A stretch of 64,000 nt of DNA from Pandoraea communis (lineage in GTDB: Bacteria > Pseudomonadota > Gammaproteobacteria > Burkholderiales > Burkholderiaceae), in contig NZ_CABPSJ010000004.1 of the NCBI RefSeq assembly GCF_902459745.1, positions 372,001 to 436,000 of the forward strand, given 5' to 3'. The position numbers were made by a program, and so were the translations under genes. This document shows positions 26,166 through 34,933 of the stretch, piece after piece. Positions within the stretch are counted from its first letter, which is position 1; each line of letters opens with the position of its first letter. Under the pieces are notes generated by a model. That model searched no databases. It was not told where the DNA came from and worked only from the letters and a program-made list of their open reading frames with translations.

Positions 26166-26274
26166 CCCCCGTTTGCGCTGTTTTAGTCATTCAGTGAGCC
26201 TGACGCACATCGAACGGTCATGGCCTGCGGCTTGTGGCAGACTTCGCGGTGCCAACATCGACAGGGAGCCATAG

Positions 26275-26772
26275 ATGAACGCGAATTCGCAGCATGTGTA
26301 CGATTTTTCAGTCCAGACGCTGTCGGGCGAAACCGTCAGCCTGTCGCAGTACCGTGGCAAGGTACTGCTGATCGTCAACACGGCGAGCGAGTGCGGTTTC
26401 ACGCCGCAGTACGCTGGTCTGCAGACGCTCTACGAACAGCTCGGCCCGCGGGGTTTCGAGGTGCTCGCGTTTCCGTGCAATCAGTTCGGCAAGCAGGAGC
26501 CGGGCGACGCGCAGGCCATTCGCAGCTTCTGCGATCTACGCTTTCACGTCACGTTCCCGATGTTCGCCAAGGTCGACGTCAAAGGGCCGGACGCCGCACC
26601 GCTCTACGCCTATCTCACGCAGGAAAAGCGAGGCGTGCTGGGGACGAAGGCGATCAAGTGGAATTTCACGAAGTTTCTCGTCGACGCGCAGGGCAACGTG
26701 GTGGCGCGTTATGCGCCGACGGCAAAGCCCGAAGCCATCCGTGCGGACATCGAGAAGCTGCTGCCGGCCTGA
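26275..26772 (+). CDS. Glutathione peroxidase-family thiol peroxidase
   Basis: 165 residues. Peroxidatic Cys40 (NTASECGFTPQY), FPCNQFG with Cys68, and KWNFTKFLVD of the catalytic Trp/Asn region are all present. As in most bacteria, Cys replaces selenocysteine; many such enzymes use thioredoxin rather than glutathione. Cytoplasmic, no signal peptide. Confidence 0.93.
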   Translation: MNANSQHVYDFSVQTLSGETVSLSQYRGKVLLIVNTASECGFTPQYAGLQTLYEQLGPRGFEVLAFPCNQFGKQEPGDAQAIRSFCDLRFHVTFPMFAKVDVKGPDAAPLYAYLTQEKRGVLGTKAIKWNFTKFLVDAQGNVVARYAPTAKPEAIRADIEKLLPA

Positions 26773-26805
26773 ACGAGAGGCATTCGGTCAGGCGCCGGGA
26801 CTGAC

Positions 26806-27267
26806 TCAGAATCCGAATGACTTGCGAACGATCTGCCGCACACGAGCAGCGTAAGCGCGCAGCCCCGCGCGGCGATGGGCTTCGGCGACGTCTTCACGCA
26901 GGGCAACGCGGGCATCCGTGGCAGCGCTCAACGTCAGCCAGCCAGACGTCTCGGCCACATAGACCTGCCCGGCGGTCAGCGAGACGGCGCGTCGCCAGAA
27001 GCTCGCCGCCAGCCAGCGCGGCGCTGCCGTGAGCAGAACATCCCCTCGCTCGATATGGAGCACTGTGCCAAGGCCCACATAGGCGTAAAACGATTGCCCG
27101 CGTGCCAGAGAGAGGTGTGACGGGAGCTGGGCAGGCGAGCCGCTTTCGGCGTTGGCCGGCAAGGCGACGCGCGGCCGGGACAACGGCCAGTCGGCGCGCC
27201 TGGCGTCGCCGATATCTCGTACCCGCGTCGAATCGGAAGAAAAGAGGGGCGACTGGGGCTTTGCCAT
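26806..27267 (-). CDS. DUF2917-like protein of unknown function
   Basis: 153 residues from ATG 27267. The middle (residues about 55-115) has the pattern of the short DUF2917 beta domain: LARGQSFYAYVGLGTVLHIERGDVLLT, RRAVSLTAGQVYVAETSGWLTLSA. The N-terminus looks disordered and the C-terminus is a basic helix (HRRAGLRAYAARVRQIVRK). It is divergent from the MocR-type regulator, whose operator-like repeats lie in the shared spacer, so co-regulation is possible. Confidence 0.65.
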   Translation of the reverse strand: MAKPQSPLFSSDSTRVRDIGDARRADWPLSRPRVALPANAESGSPAQLPSHLSLARGQSFYAYVGLGTVLHIERGDVLLTAAPRWLAASFWRRAVSLTAGQVYVAETSGWLTLSAATDARVALREDVAEAHRRAGLRAYAARVRQIVRKSFGF

Positions 27268-27353
27268 GAGGGGCTCCGGGGGCGTTGAACAGATGGGTAC
27301 AGCGTATCGGTCGCCAGACGCTCCCGGTAGGCACACAGTTGCGCTGTTTCGCG

Positions 27354-27416
27354 CGTAACAGAGCGGCTTCCGGCAATCTGTTACGATGCCGATTCAACGA
27401 ATCTGTATCTGTTATG
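27354..27416. promoter_or_regulatory. Cluster of TCTGTTA(C/T)G repeats upstream of the MocR-type gene
   Basis: TCTGTTACG occurs inverted at 27354-27362 and direct at 27377-27385, and TCTGTTATG occurs direct at 27408-27416, with a partial copy (TCTGTATCT) from 27402. MocR-type regulators often bind such mixed direct and inverted half-sites near their own promoter. The cluster ends 28 bases before the start codon. Confidence 0.5.
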
Positions 27417-27444
27417 GTCGTGTGCAATACCCGATCATCTGCGC

Positions 27445-28989
27445 ATGGACGCCGTTACCCCCACGCTCGCCGCCCCGGACACCGAGCCGCTCATCGCGGA
27501 CGCTCCGAAGGCATCTCCCGCCGCCCCGACGCCACCGGCTTCGGAGGACCGCACGCCGCTATATCGTCAGCTAGCCGACCATTACCGCCACGCCATCGAG
27601 GCGGGCACGCTCGCGCCGGGCGACCGCATGCCGAGTGTGCGCACCTTGATGGAGCGGCATCAGGTCAGTCTATCGACGGCCTTGCAGACATGCCGCCATC
27701 TGGAGGCGCTGGGGGTGCTCGAGGCACGTCCGCGTTCGGGCTACTTCGTGCGCACACCTGCTCGTGCGAGCCTCGTGCCGGTGGCCGAACCGCGTCCGTG
27801 GGTGCCCGATCTGATGCAGTACGTGGGTATCAATCAGCGCGTGTCGTCGATCCTCGCGAGAGGGCTTCAGGCGGACGTCAAAGTCAATTTCGCGGTCGCC
27901 CATGGCTCCCCGTCGCTCTACCCGGTCAACGAACTTCGGCAGGCCACCATCCGGGCGTTGCGCGATAACCCGCTGCTCTACGGCACGCCGCCTCCCGGTG
28001 GTGGAGAAGCGCGTTTCCGTTGTGCGATTGCCCGGCGCGCGCTCGAAGCGCGCATGAACATCAATCCCGAGGAAATCGTCGTCACGCACGGCTGTATCGA
28101 GGCGATCAATCTCGCGCTGCGCGCGGTGGCATCGGCGGGCGATGTGGTCGCCGTCGAATCGCCGACGTACTACGCGCTGCTGCAAACGCTGGAGAGCATG
28201 GGCATGCGGGCGCTCGAAATTCCCACGAGTCCTCAGACGGGGATCTCGCTCGAAGCGCTTCAATTGGCGAGCGAGACCTACGACAACATCAAGGCCGTGA
28301 TCGTCGTGCCGCATTTCCAGAATCCGCTCGGGTCGGTCATGCCCGATTCGCACAAGGCGCGGTTGGTGAAGTGGGCGGAGTCGCGCGGCGTGGCGATCAT
28401 CGAAGACGACACTTACTCGGCGCTGGGCGATGACGGCAATATTCCGGCAGCCATCCGCTCATGGGATACGTCGGGCAACGTGATTCACTGCGCATCGCTG
28501 CACAAGACGATGGCGCCGGGCATGCGGCTCGGCTGGATCGCGGGCGGCAAGTGGCAGTGGCGAGTGGAGATGCTCAAGTACGCGCAGACGCGCCCGAACG
28601 AAGCGCTCGCGCAGATCGCGATGGGCGAATTCATGGATTCGCCCCGCTACGATCGTCACCTGCGCCGCTTGCGGGCGCAGCTACGCGAGCATCGGGCGGC
28701 GATGGCCGAAGCGATTGCCACCCATTTCCCGGCGGGCACCCGTCTGACATTGCCCGCCGGTGGACTGAGCCTGTGGGTGGAGATGCCGGGCAGCGTCAGC
28801 TCGGAGCGACTGTTCGATGCGGCGCTCGCCAAAGGGATTCGTGTCGCACCGGGCAGTCTTTTCTCGAACTCGTCGCGCTACGACCATTTCCTGCGCATCA
28901 ACGGCGGTCAGCCGTTCACGCGAGAGGTCGAGAAGGCGGTGCGCACACTGGCGACGGAAGTCTCGCGCTTGCTGGATACGAATGGCTGA
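27445..28989 (+). CDS. MocR-type regulator: GntR winged helix fused to an aminotransferase-like domain
   Basis: 514 residues. An Ala/Pro-rich N-terminus is followed by a GntR DNA-binding domain, residues about 35-105 (TPLYRQLADHYRHAIEAG, GDRMPSVRTLMERHQVSLST). A fold-I PLP domain fills the rest, with PLP lysine Lys354 in SLHKTMAPGMRLGW and EDDTYSAL before it. Such proteins sense PLP or PLP-adducts with amines. Target genes are unknown; the divergent DUF2917-like gene and itself are the nearest candidates. The next genes (glcE and others) are on the opposite strand, converging. Confidence 0.92.
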   Translation: MDAVTPTLAAPDTEPLIADAPKASPAAPTPPASEDRTPLYRQLADHYRHAIEAGTLAPGDRMPSVRTLMERHQVSLSTALQTCRHLEALGVLEARPRSGYFVRTPARASLVPVAEPRPWVPDLMQYVGINQRVSSILARGLQADVKVNFAVAHGSPSLYPVNELRQATIRALRDNPLLYGTPPPGGGEARFRCAIARRALEARMNINPEEIVVTHGCIEAINLALRAVASAGDVVAVESPTYYALLQTLESMGMRALEIPTSPQTGISLEALQLASETYDNIKAVIVVPHFQNPLGSVMPDSHKARLVKWAESRGVAIIEDDTYSALGDDGNIPAAIRSWDTSGNVIHCASLHKTMAPGMRLGWIAGGKWQWRVEMLKYAQTRPNEALAQIAMGEFMDSPRYDRHLRRLRAQLREHRAAMAEAIATHFPAGTRLTLPAGGLSLWVEMPGSVSSERLFDAALAKGIRVAPGSLFSNSSRYDHFLRINGGQPFTREVEKAVRTLATEVSRLLDTNG

Positions 28990-29061
28990 GCGGGCGGGAG
29001 GATAAGGCCCGGCGCGCTGCGGCATATCGCGCCATACCGCTGCATATTGCCGTGAATGCGC

Positions 29062-30144
29062 TCAGAACTCCGGATACATCCGCCCCGGATTGAAGATGCC
29101 CGCCGGGTCGAACACCGACTTCAGATTGCGGTGGATGCGCATGAGCGGTGCGGGCAGGGGCGTGAACACACCCACACCGGGCTCACCATAGCGGAAGAGT
29201 GTGGCGTGTCCGCCGTCCTGCCGCGCCGCCGAACGCACGATCTGCGCGTCGGCGTCGGTAATCCACCAACGCTGCGCGCCACCCCACTCGATGAGTTGTT
29301 TGCCAGGCAAGCGGTGAGGTTCGGCGGTCGACGGCACGGCCAGACGCCACAGTGCCTGGCCCGGCCCCGCATCGGCGAAGAAGCTGTCCGTTTGCTCGCG
29401 GATCGCGTGCCAGAACTTGGCGGCGTGAATGGCGTCGACCAATTCCCCGCCCATCTTCACGCGCGCGGCCTTGATCGCTGCCGATGCCCCCGCCAGACGA
29501 ATCACCAGCAAATCGTTGCGCCACGCACTGCCTGTGATCGGCAACGGTTGCCCGCCCCATTCATTGAGCTTGCGCACGGCATCGATGGCGTTCATTTCGA
29601 ATTGCAGCGTCAGTTCGGCAAATGGCTGCGGCAACACCTTGAGCGACACTTCGAGAATCAGGCCCAGCGTGCCCAGCGAGCCGGCGAGCATGCGCGAGAC
29701 GTCGTAACCGGCGACGTTCTTCATCACCTGACCGCCGAAATTCAGCACGTGAGCGCGCCCGTCCATCAATTTGGCGCCGAGTACGAAGTCGCGCACGGCG
29801 CCCACGGCACTGCGGCGAGGCCCGGCGAGCCCGGCAGCCACCGCACCGCCGATCGTCGCCCCCGGCCCGAAGTAGGGCGGCTCGAACGGCAGCAACTGAC
29901 TGCGTTCGGCGAGCGCCGTCTCGATGTCGGCGAGCGGCGTGCCGCAGCGCGCCGTGATGACCAGTTCTGCCGGGTCGTAGGCCACGATGCCGCGGTAGGC
30001 GCGTGTGTCGAGCACGTCCCCCACGCGTTGTTGGCCGTACCACGCCTTGGTGCCGCCGCCACGAAGCTGAAGCGGTGCACGGCGTGCCGTGGCATGTTCG
30101 ATGACGGCGCGGAAGTTCTCGAGAGTGTCGTTCGTGTCGGTCAT
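29062..30144 (-). CDS. glcE: Glycolate oxidase FAD-binding subunit
   Basis: 360 residues from ATG 30144 (MTDTNDTLENFRAVIEHA). GlcE pairs with GlcD and the iron-sulfur protein GlcF to oxidise glycolate to glyoxylate at the membrane. FAD-domain signature: LQLRGGGTKAWYG, then PYFGPGATIGGAVAAGLAGP. The start overlaps the stop of the K+ channel gene by one base (TGATG), so the two are translationally coupled. The gene is followed within about 70 bases by the convergent MocR gene; glcF is missing here. Confidence 0.9.
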   Translation of the reverse strand: MTDTNDTLENFRAVIEHATARRAPLQLRGGGTKAWYGQQRVGDVLDTRAYRGIVAYDPAELVITARCGTPLADIETALAERSQLLPFEPPYFGPGATIGGAVAAGLAGPRRSAVGAVRDFVLGAKLMDGRAHVLNFGGQVMKNVAGYDVSRMLAGSLGTLGLILEVSLKVLPQPFAELTLQFEMNAIDAVRKLNEWGGQPLPITGSAWRNDLLVIRLAGASAAIKAARVKMGGELVDAIHAAKFWHAIREQTDSFFADAGPGQALWRLAVPSTAEPHRLPGKQLIEWGGAQRWWITDADAQIVRSAARQDGGHATLFRYGEPGVGVFTPLPAPLMRIHRNLKSVFDPAGIFNPGRMYPEF

Positions 30145-31013
30145 CAGCTCGGTTCTGGCGGCGGTGGCGTGTCGGATTGATAGGGGGCCAGCTCGCTGCC
30201 GCAGTGCTTGCAGTAGCTCGCATCGGCGTCGTGCCCTTCGGTCAGGCATTGCTGGCAGGTGCGTGTGGTGACGGCATTCTTGCGCATGGCCGAATGGATT
30301 TCGGCACCCATGATGCCGGTGGGAATGGCAATCACGCTGTAACCGAGCAGCATCACGAAGCCGGTGATCGCCTTGCCCAGTCCGGTGACGGGCACCACAT
30401 CGCCATAGCCGGTGGTCGTGAGCGTGACGATGGCCCAGTAGATGCCCACCGGAATGCTCGTGAAACCGTGCTGCGGTCCCTCGATGATGTGCATGAGCGT
30501 GCCAAAGATCACCACGATGATCGAGATGAACCCGAGAAACACGAGGATCTTGCGGCGCGCGTTGTAGAGCGCGACGCTAAGCACACCGGCTTCGTTCACA
30601 TACGCCGTGAGCTTCAGAATCCGGAACGCGCGCATCAGACGCAGCAAACGCACGTCGATCAGCCCATGCAGTTCGGGCACGAGAATTGCGAGATATGTCG
30701 GCAGAATGGAGAGCAGATCGATGATGCCGTAGAACGACAGCGCGTAACGCAGCGGTCGATGCGCGCTCAGCAGCCGCGCGATGTACTCGGCCGTAAAGAG
30801 CAGGGTAAAGAACCACTCGAGAATCGCCATCGGCAGCGATGCCGTAGCCTGCACGGCAGGCACGCTCGAGACGATTACCGTAAGCACCGACAGCACGATG
30901 GCGATAAGCAGCGCGATGTCGAACAGCCGCCCTTCGCGCGTATCGGCCTCGAAGATGATGATGTACAGCCGCTGCCGCCAATCGTGCGGCATCCACTCTG
31001 ACAGCGGGCGCAT
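30144..31013 (-). CDS. Six-helix voltage-gated-type potassium channel
   Basis: 289 residues. Six membrane helices with a positively charged S4 (VRLLRLMRAFRILKL, 121-135) and the K+ selectivity filter TTTGYGD (199-205). After the last helix a C-terminal zinc-ribbon-like pair CQQC (253-256) and CKHC (268-271) is followed by a Pro-rich end. It is lodged between glcD (one base between stop and start) and glcE (one-base overlap), so all three share a transcript. It may balance charge or membrane potential during flavin-linked oxidation; that role is inference. Confidence 0.9.
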   Translation of the reverse strand: MRPLSEWMPHDWRQRLYIIIFEADTREGRLFDIALLIAIVLSVLTVIVSSVPAVQATASLPMAILEWFFTLLFTAEYIARLLSAHRPLRYALSFYGIIDLLSILPTYLAILVPELHGLIDVRLLRLMRAFRILKLTAYVNEAGVLSVALYNARRKILVFLGFISIIVVIFGTLMHIIEGPQHGFTSIPVGIYWAIVTLTTTGYGDVVPVTGLGKAITGFVMLLGYSVIAIPTGIMGAEIHSAMRKNAVTTRTCQQCLTEGHDADASYCKHCGSELAPYQSDTPPPPEPS

Positions 31014-31014
31014 A

Positions 31015-32550
31015 TCAGAACCTCGGCAGGTCGGGGTGTGGCAGCAGGCCGCCGCGCACGTGCAGTTTGCCGTATTCGGCGCAACGGGCTCGTGTGGGAA
31101 TTCCCTTGTCCGGATTGAGCAGCCCGACCGGATCGAACGCGCGCTTCACGCCGAAGAAGGCGTCGCGCTCCTCGGCCGAGAACTGCACGCACATCGAGTT
31201 GATCTTTTCGATGCCCACGCCGTGTTCGCCCGTGATGGTGCCGCCGAGTTCGACGCACGCTTCGAGAATGTCGCAACCGAACGCTTCGGCGCGATGCCAT
31301 TCGTCGAGGTCGTTGCCGTTGAAAAGAATGAGCGGATGCATGTTGCCGTCTCCCGCGTGAAAGACGTTAATACAGCGCAATCCGTATTGTTGTTCCAGAC
31401 CCTCGATGCGTTTGAGTAACGTCCCAATCGCCCGGCGAGGAATCGTACCATCCATGCAGTAATAGTCCGGCGAAATGCGTCCGGCCGCGGGGAACGCATT
31501 TTTGCGTCCCGACCAGAAGCGCAGGCGCTCTTCCTCACTGCGAGAGATCTGCAACCGTGTCGCGCCCGACGTGCGCAGCACATGGGAGATGCGCATGACT
31601 TCCTCGGCGACTTCTTCCGGCGTGCCGTCCGATTCGCACAGCAGGATCGCCGCGGCTTCAAGGTCGTATCCGGCGTGAACGAACTCCTCGACGGCTTGTG
31701 TGGCCGGCTTGTCCATCATTTCGAGTCCGGCGGGGATGATGCCGGCCGCGATGATCGCCGCCACGGCGTTACCACCGGTCTCCACATCGTCGAAGCTCGC
31801 CATGATCATCTGTGCCGTCTGTGCCTTGGGCACCAGCTTGACGGTGATTTCCGTCACCACGCCGAACATCCCCTCACTGCCGATGAACACCGACAGCAGA
31901 TCGAGTCCGGGCGCATCGGGGCCGAGCGAGCCGAATTCGATCGCTTCGCCGGACATCGTGATGGCGCGCACGCGCAGCACGTTGTGCACCGTCAGGCCGT
32001 ACTTCAGGCAGTGCACACCGCCCGAATTCTCCGCCACATTGCCGCCGATGGTGCAGGCGATCTGCGACGACGGATCAGGTGCGTAATACAGGCCGTAAGG
32101 CGCGGCCGCCTCCGAGATCGCCAGATTGCGAACGCCCGGCTGCACGGTCGCCGTCCGCGCGTAAGGATCGACCTCGACAATCTTCTTGAACTTGGCGAGC
32201 GAGAGCACCAGACCATCGGAGATGGGCATCGCGCCGCCAGAGAGGCTCGTGCCCGCGCCGCGTGGTACCACCGGAATGCCCAACTGATGGCAGGCCTGCA
32301 GAATGCGCTGAACCTGCGATTCGGACTCGGGCAGCACGACGGCGAGCGGCACGCGGCGATACGCGGCGAGACCATCGCACTCGTAAGGCGTGGTGTCTTC
32401 GCGGCGATGCAGAATGCAATGCGGCGGCAGGATCTGGGTGAGCGCGTCGAGTAACTGACGCTGACGCGCCTCGAGGGCGTCGGCGTCATTGGACGCGCCA
32501 CCCGCCTGGAGCGGGCCGGATTGACCTTGCGGGGTGACGGGCGCGTTCAT
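31015..32550 (-). CDS. glcD: FAD-linked glycolate oxidase subunit GlcD
   Basis: 511 residues from ATG 32550. It contains the FAD-binding PRGAGTSLSGGA segment, IGGNVAENSGG, and the C-terminal flavin-oxidase motifs FHAGDGNMHP and GEHGVG. GlcD carries the catalytic flavin oxidising glycolate or D-lactate. It begins seven bases after the stop of another FAD-linked oxidase gene and runs straight into the K+ channel gene. Confidence 0.92.
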   Translation of the reverse strand: MNAPVTPQGQSGPLQAGGASNDADALEARQRQLLDALTQILPPHCILHRREDTTPYECDGLAAYRRVPLAVVLPESESQVQRILQACHQLGIPVVPRGAGTSLSGGAMPISDGLVLSLAKFKKIVEVDPYARTATVQPGVRNLAISEAAAPYGLYYAPDPSSQIACTIGGNVAENSGGVHCLKYGLTVHNVLRVRAITMSGEAIEFGSLGPDAPGLDLLSVFIGSEGMFGVVTEITVKLVPKAQTAQMIMASFDDVETGGNAVAAIIAAGIIPAGLEMMDKPATQAVEEFVHAGYDLEAAAILLCESDGTPEEVAEEVMRISHVLRTSGATRLQISRSEEERLRFWSGRKNAFPAAGRISPDYYCMDGTIPRRAIGTLLKRIEGLEQQYGLRCINVFHAGDGNMHPLILFNGNDLDEWHRAEAFGCDILEACVELGGTITGEHGVGIEKINSMCVQFSAEERDAFFGVKRAFDPVGLLNPDKGIPTRARCAEYGKLHVRGGLLPHPDLPRF

Positions 32551-32557
32551 GCGGCGC

Positions 32558-33979
32558 TCAGCCCGCCGGGCGCAACCGGAAAATCTTGCCCGGATTGAGC
32601 AGATTGTGCGGATCGAGCGAGGTCTTGATCGCGCGCATGACATCGATGGCGCCTTCGCCGTGCTCGGTCACGAGAAAGCCCATCTTGTGCAGGCCCACAC
32701 CGTGCTCGCCCGTGCATGTGCCCCCCATGCGGATCGCGCGCTCGACGATGCGCTGGTTGAGCCGTTCGGCCTCTTCGATCTCTTCGGGCTTGGCCGGATC
32801 AATGAGGATCGCCACGTGGAAATTGCCGTCGCCGACGTGACCCACGATCGGGCACGGCAAACTCGACGCCCGCAGATCTTCCTCGGTCTCGCTGACACAC
32901 TCGGCCAGACGCGAGATCGGCACGCAGACGTCCGTCGTGACCGCGCGACAGCCCGGCTTGAGCTGGAGCATCGCGAAGTACGCGCTATGACGCGCGGCCC
33001 ACAGACGGTTGCGGTCTTCGGTGCGCGTGGCCCATTCGAAGCCGGTACCGCCGTTTTCCCTGGCCAGTTCCTCGACGGTCTCCGCCTGCTCCTTCACACC
33101 GGCATTGCTGCCGTGGAATTCGAAGAACAGCGTTTGCGTCTCGGGCAGTTCCATCTTGGAATGCTTGTTGATGGCGCGCACGGCCAGTGCATCGACGAAC
33201 TCGACGCGCGCCACCGGCACGCCCAACTGAATCGTCTGGATAACGCAGTTCACGGCATCCGTCATGCTGGGGAACGAGCAGATCGCGGCCGATACGGCTT
33301 CCGGCTGCGGATACAGACGCACCGTCGCTTCGGTGATGATGCCCAGCGTGCCTTCACTGCCGACGAACAGGCGCGTGAGGTCGTAACCGGCAGAGGATTT
33401 GCGTGCACGCGTGCCAGTGTGGATCACGCGGCCGTCTGCGAGCACGACGCTCAGCGCGAGTACGTTCTCGCGCATCGTGCCGTAACGCACGGCATTGGTG
33501 CCGGAAGCGCGCGTAGCACACATGCCGCCAATGCTGGCGTCGGCGCCGGGGTCGATCGGGAAGAACAGGCCGGTGTCGCGCAGGGCTTCGTTGAGCGCCT
33601 TGCGGGAGATGCCCGGTTGCGCGGTGACGGTCAGGTCTTCCGCATTGATCGACACGACCTGATTCATTTCCGAGAGATCGAGCGACAGACCGCCCTCGAC
33701 AGCGAGCAGGTGCCCTTCGAGCGACGAGCCGGCGCCGTACGGAATGATGGGGACGTCGTACTTGGCACACAGTTTGACGATCTGCGAGACTTCGTCGGTG
33801 CTGTGCGCGAAGGCGACGGCGTCGGGCAGCATGGGGTCGAACGGAGACTCGTCCCTGCCGTGATGCTCGCGCAGTGCCTCCTTGGTGCTCACACGCTCGC
33901 CCAGCAGGGCTTGCAACTCGGTAAGCAGGGCGTCCGGAAAGGGACGCTTGGCGGCGAACGGCAGATGGGGGTGATTCAC
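32558..33979 (-). CDS. FAD-linked 2-hydroxyacid oxidase, D-lactate dehydrogenase-like
   Basis: 473 residues from a GTG at 33979 with a strong AAGGAG seven bases upstream; the longer ATG frame is out of place. FAD motifs IIPYGAGSSLEGHLLA, SIGGMCATRASGTNA, GHVGDGNFH and GEHGVG mark a FAD-binding type 4 oxidase related to bacterial and mitochondrial D-lactate dehydrogenase (cytochrome). It is first gene of the operon with glcD, the K+ channel and glcE, so the operon may handle both D-lactate and glycolate. Confidence 0.88.
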   Translation of the reverse strand: MNHPHLPFAAKRPFPDALLTELQALLGERVSTKEALREHHGRDESPFDPMLPDAVAFAHSTDEVSQIVKLCAKYDVPIIPYGAGSSLEGHLLAVEGGLSLDLSEMNQVVSINAEDLTVTAQPGISRKALNEALRDTGLFFPIDPGADASIGGMCATRASGTNAVRYGTMRENVLALSVVLADGRVIHTGTRARKSSAGYDLTRLFVGSEGTLGIITEATVRLYPQPEAVSAAICSFPSMTDAVNCVIQTIQLGVPVARVEFVDALAVRAINKHSKMELPETQTLFFEFHGSNAGVKEQAETVEELARENGGTGFEWATRTEDRNRLWAARHSAYFAMLQLKPGCRAVTTDVCVPISRLAECVSETEEDLRASSLPCPIVGHVGDGNFHVAILIDPAKPEEIEEAERLNQRIVERAIRMGGTCTGEHGVGLHKMGFLVTEHGEGAIDVMRAIKTSLDPHNLLNPGKIFRLRPAG

Positions 33980-34324
33980 GGTTTTCTCCTTCAGGTCTCC
34001 GGGCGGCCAGCGCCAGCAGGCGATGGCAGGCTCCATATCGGGTGTGGGGTCTCGGGCACTGGCCGACAGCACCGAACGGTCAACGGTTCGGCGGGCCCAT
34101 ACCCTGACACCTCATGAGCGGGGATTTTACGCCGTGACGGCGTTTTTCCGCACCCTTTGCGTCATATCATACGGACTTGCCGCCAAGGCACGCCATCGGA
34201 ATTGCCTGAAAAATGGGCAGCGAGGGCAGCGGTGGTCAATTTCAATCAAAGAAGGCAGGTCGTCCGGCGGCCGAACGTGGGGCGCCGGCAGGCAAGATAT
34301 GCCGTAAGGGGTAGGTGTCAGAGG
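33980..34324. other. Divergent intergenic region of the glc operon and the cobalamin gene
   Basis: About 345 bases. An ACGCCG/CGGCGT hairpin with a 3-base loop (34129-34143) is followed by four to five T on the plus strand; it resembles a terminator, but no plus-strand gene ends before it, so it may be an operator-like palindrome. No cobalamin riboswitch landmark that I can recognise is present, and no gene is supported. Confidence 0.4.
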
Positions 34325-34888
34325 ATGAGTAATCGTTTGAGCAAGATCGTCACCCGCACGGGCGACGGTGGCAAGACCGGCCTTGGGGACGGCGCACGCG
34401 TGGACAAATTCAGTCTGCGTATCGTCGCCATCGGCGAGATCGACGAGACCAATTCACACATTGGCGTGTTGCTGTGCGAAGACCTGCCGCCGGACGTGCG
34501 TGCCATGCTGCTCGATATTCAGCACGATCTGTTCGATCTCGGCGGGGAATTGAGCATGCCGCGTCACACGTTGCTTGTCGATGCGCAGGTGGCCAAGCTC
34601 GATGGCTGGCTGGCGCATTACAACGCCGATCTGCCGAGTCTGAAGGAATTCATTCTGCCGGGCGGCACGCGTGCTGCGGCGCTGGCGCACGTGGTGCGGA
34701 CCGTGTCGCGCCGGGCCGAGCGCGCCATGGTGGCGCTCGGTGCCGAAGAGACGGTGGCCCCCGCGCCGCGCCAGTACGTCAATCGGTTGTCCGATCTGAT
34801 GTTCGTACTTGCCCGGGTACTGAACCGTGCGGGCGGCGGCACCGACGTGCTGTGGCAGCGCGACCGGGCCGAGGGCGGGGCGCAGTAA
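34325..34888 (+). CDS. Cob(I)alamin adenosyltransferase, PduO type
   Basis: 187 residues from ATG 34325. The ATP-binding N-terminus is KIVTRTGDGGKTGLGDG; later motifs FILPGGTRAAALAHVVRTVSRRAERAM and YVNRLSDLMFVLAR are diagnostic of the PduO/MMAB family. It transfers adenosyl from ATP to cob(I)alamin to make coenzyme B12. It stands alone, converging on aroG. Confidence 0.93.
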   Translation: MSNRLSKIVTRTGDGGKTGLGDGARVDKFSLRIVAIGEIDETNSHIGVLLCEDLPPDVRAMLLDIQHDLFDLGGELSMPRHTLLVDAQVAKLDGWLAHYNADLPSLKEFILPGGTRAAALAHVVRTVSRRAERAMVALGAEETVAPAPRQYVNRLSDLMFVLARVLNRAGGGTDVLWQRDRAEGGAQ

Positions 34889-34933
34889 GGCTCAGCGCGG
34901 CTCTGATTGCCGCCCTGGCTGCGCCCCCCGACA

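Noticed and set aside
34129-34147. Plus-strand terminator ACGCCG-TGA-CGGCGT with T run
   Set aside because: No plus-strand gene ends before it (the flanking genes are divergent), so I list it only as a palindrome within the intergenic entry.
33980-34324. Cobalamin riboswitch upstream of the adenosyltransferase gene
   Set aside because: I could not recognise a B12-box or the expected long structured leader; the spacer shows only a short hairpin.
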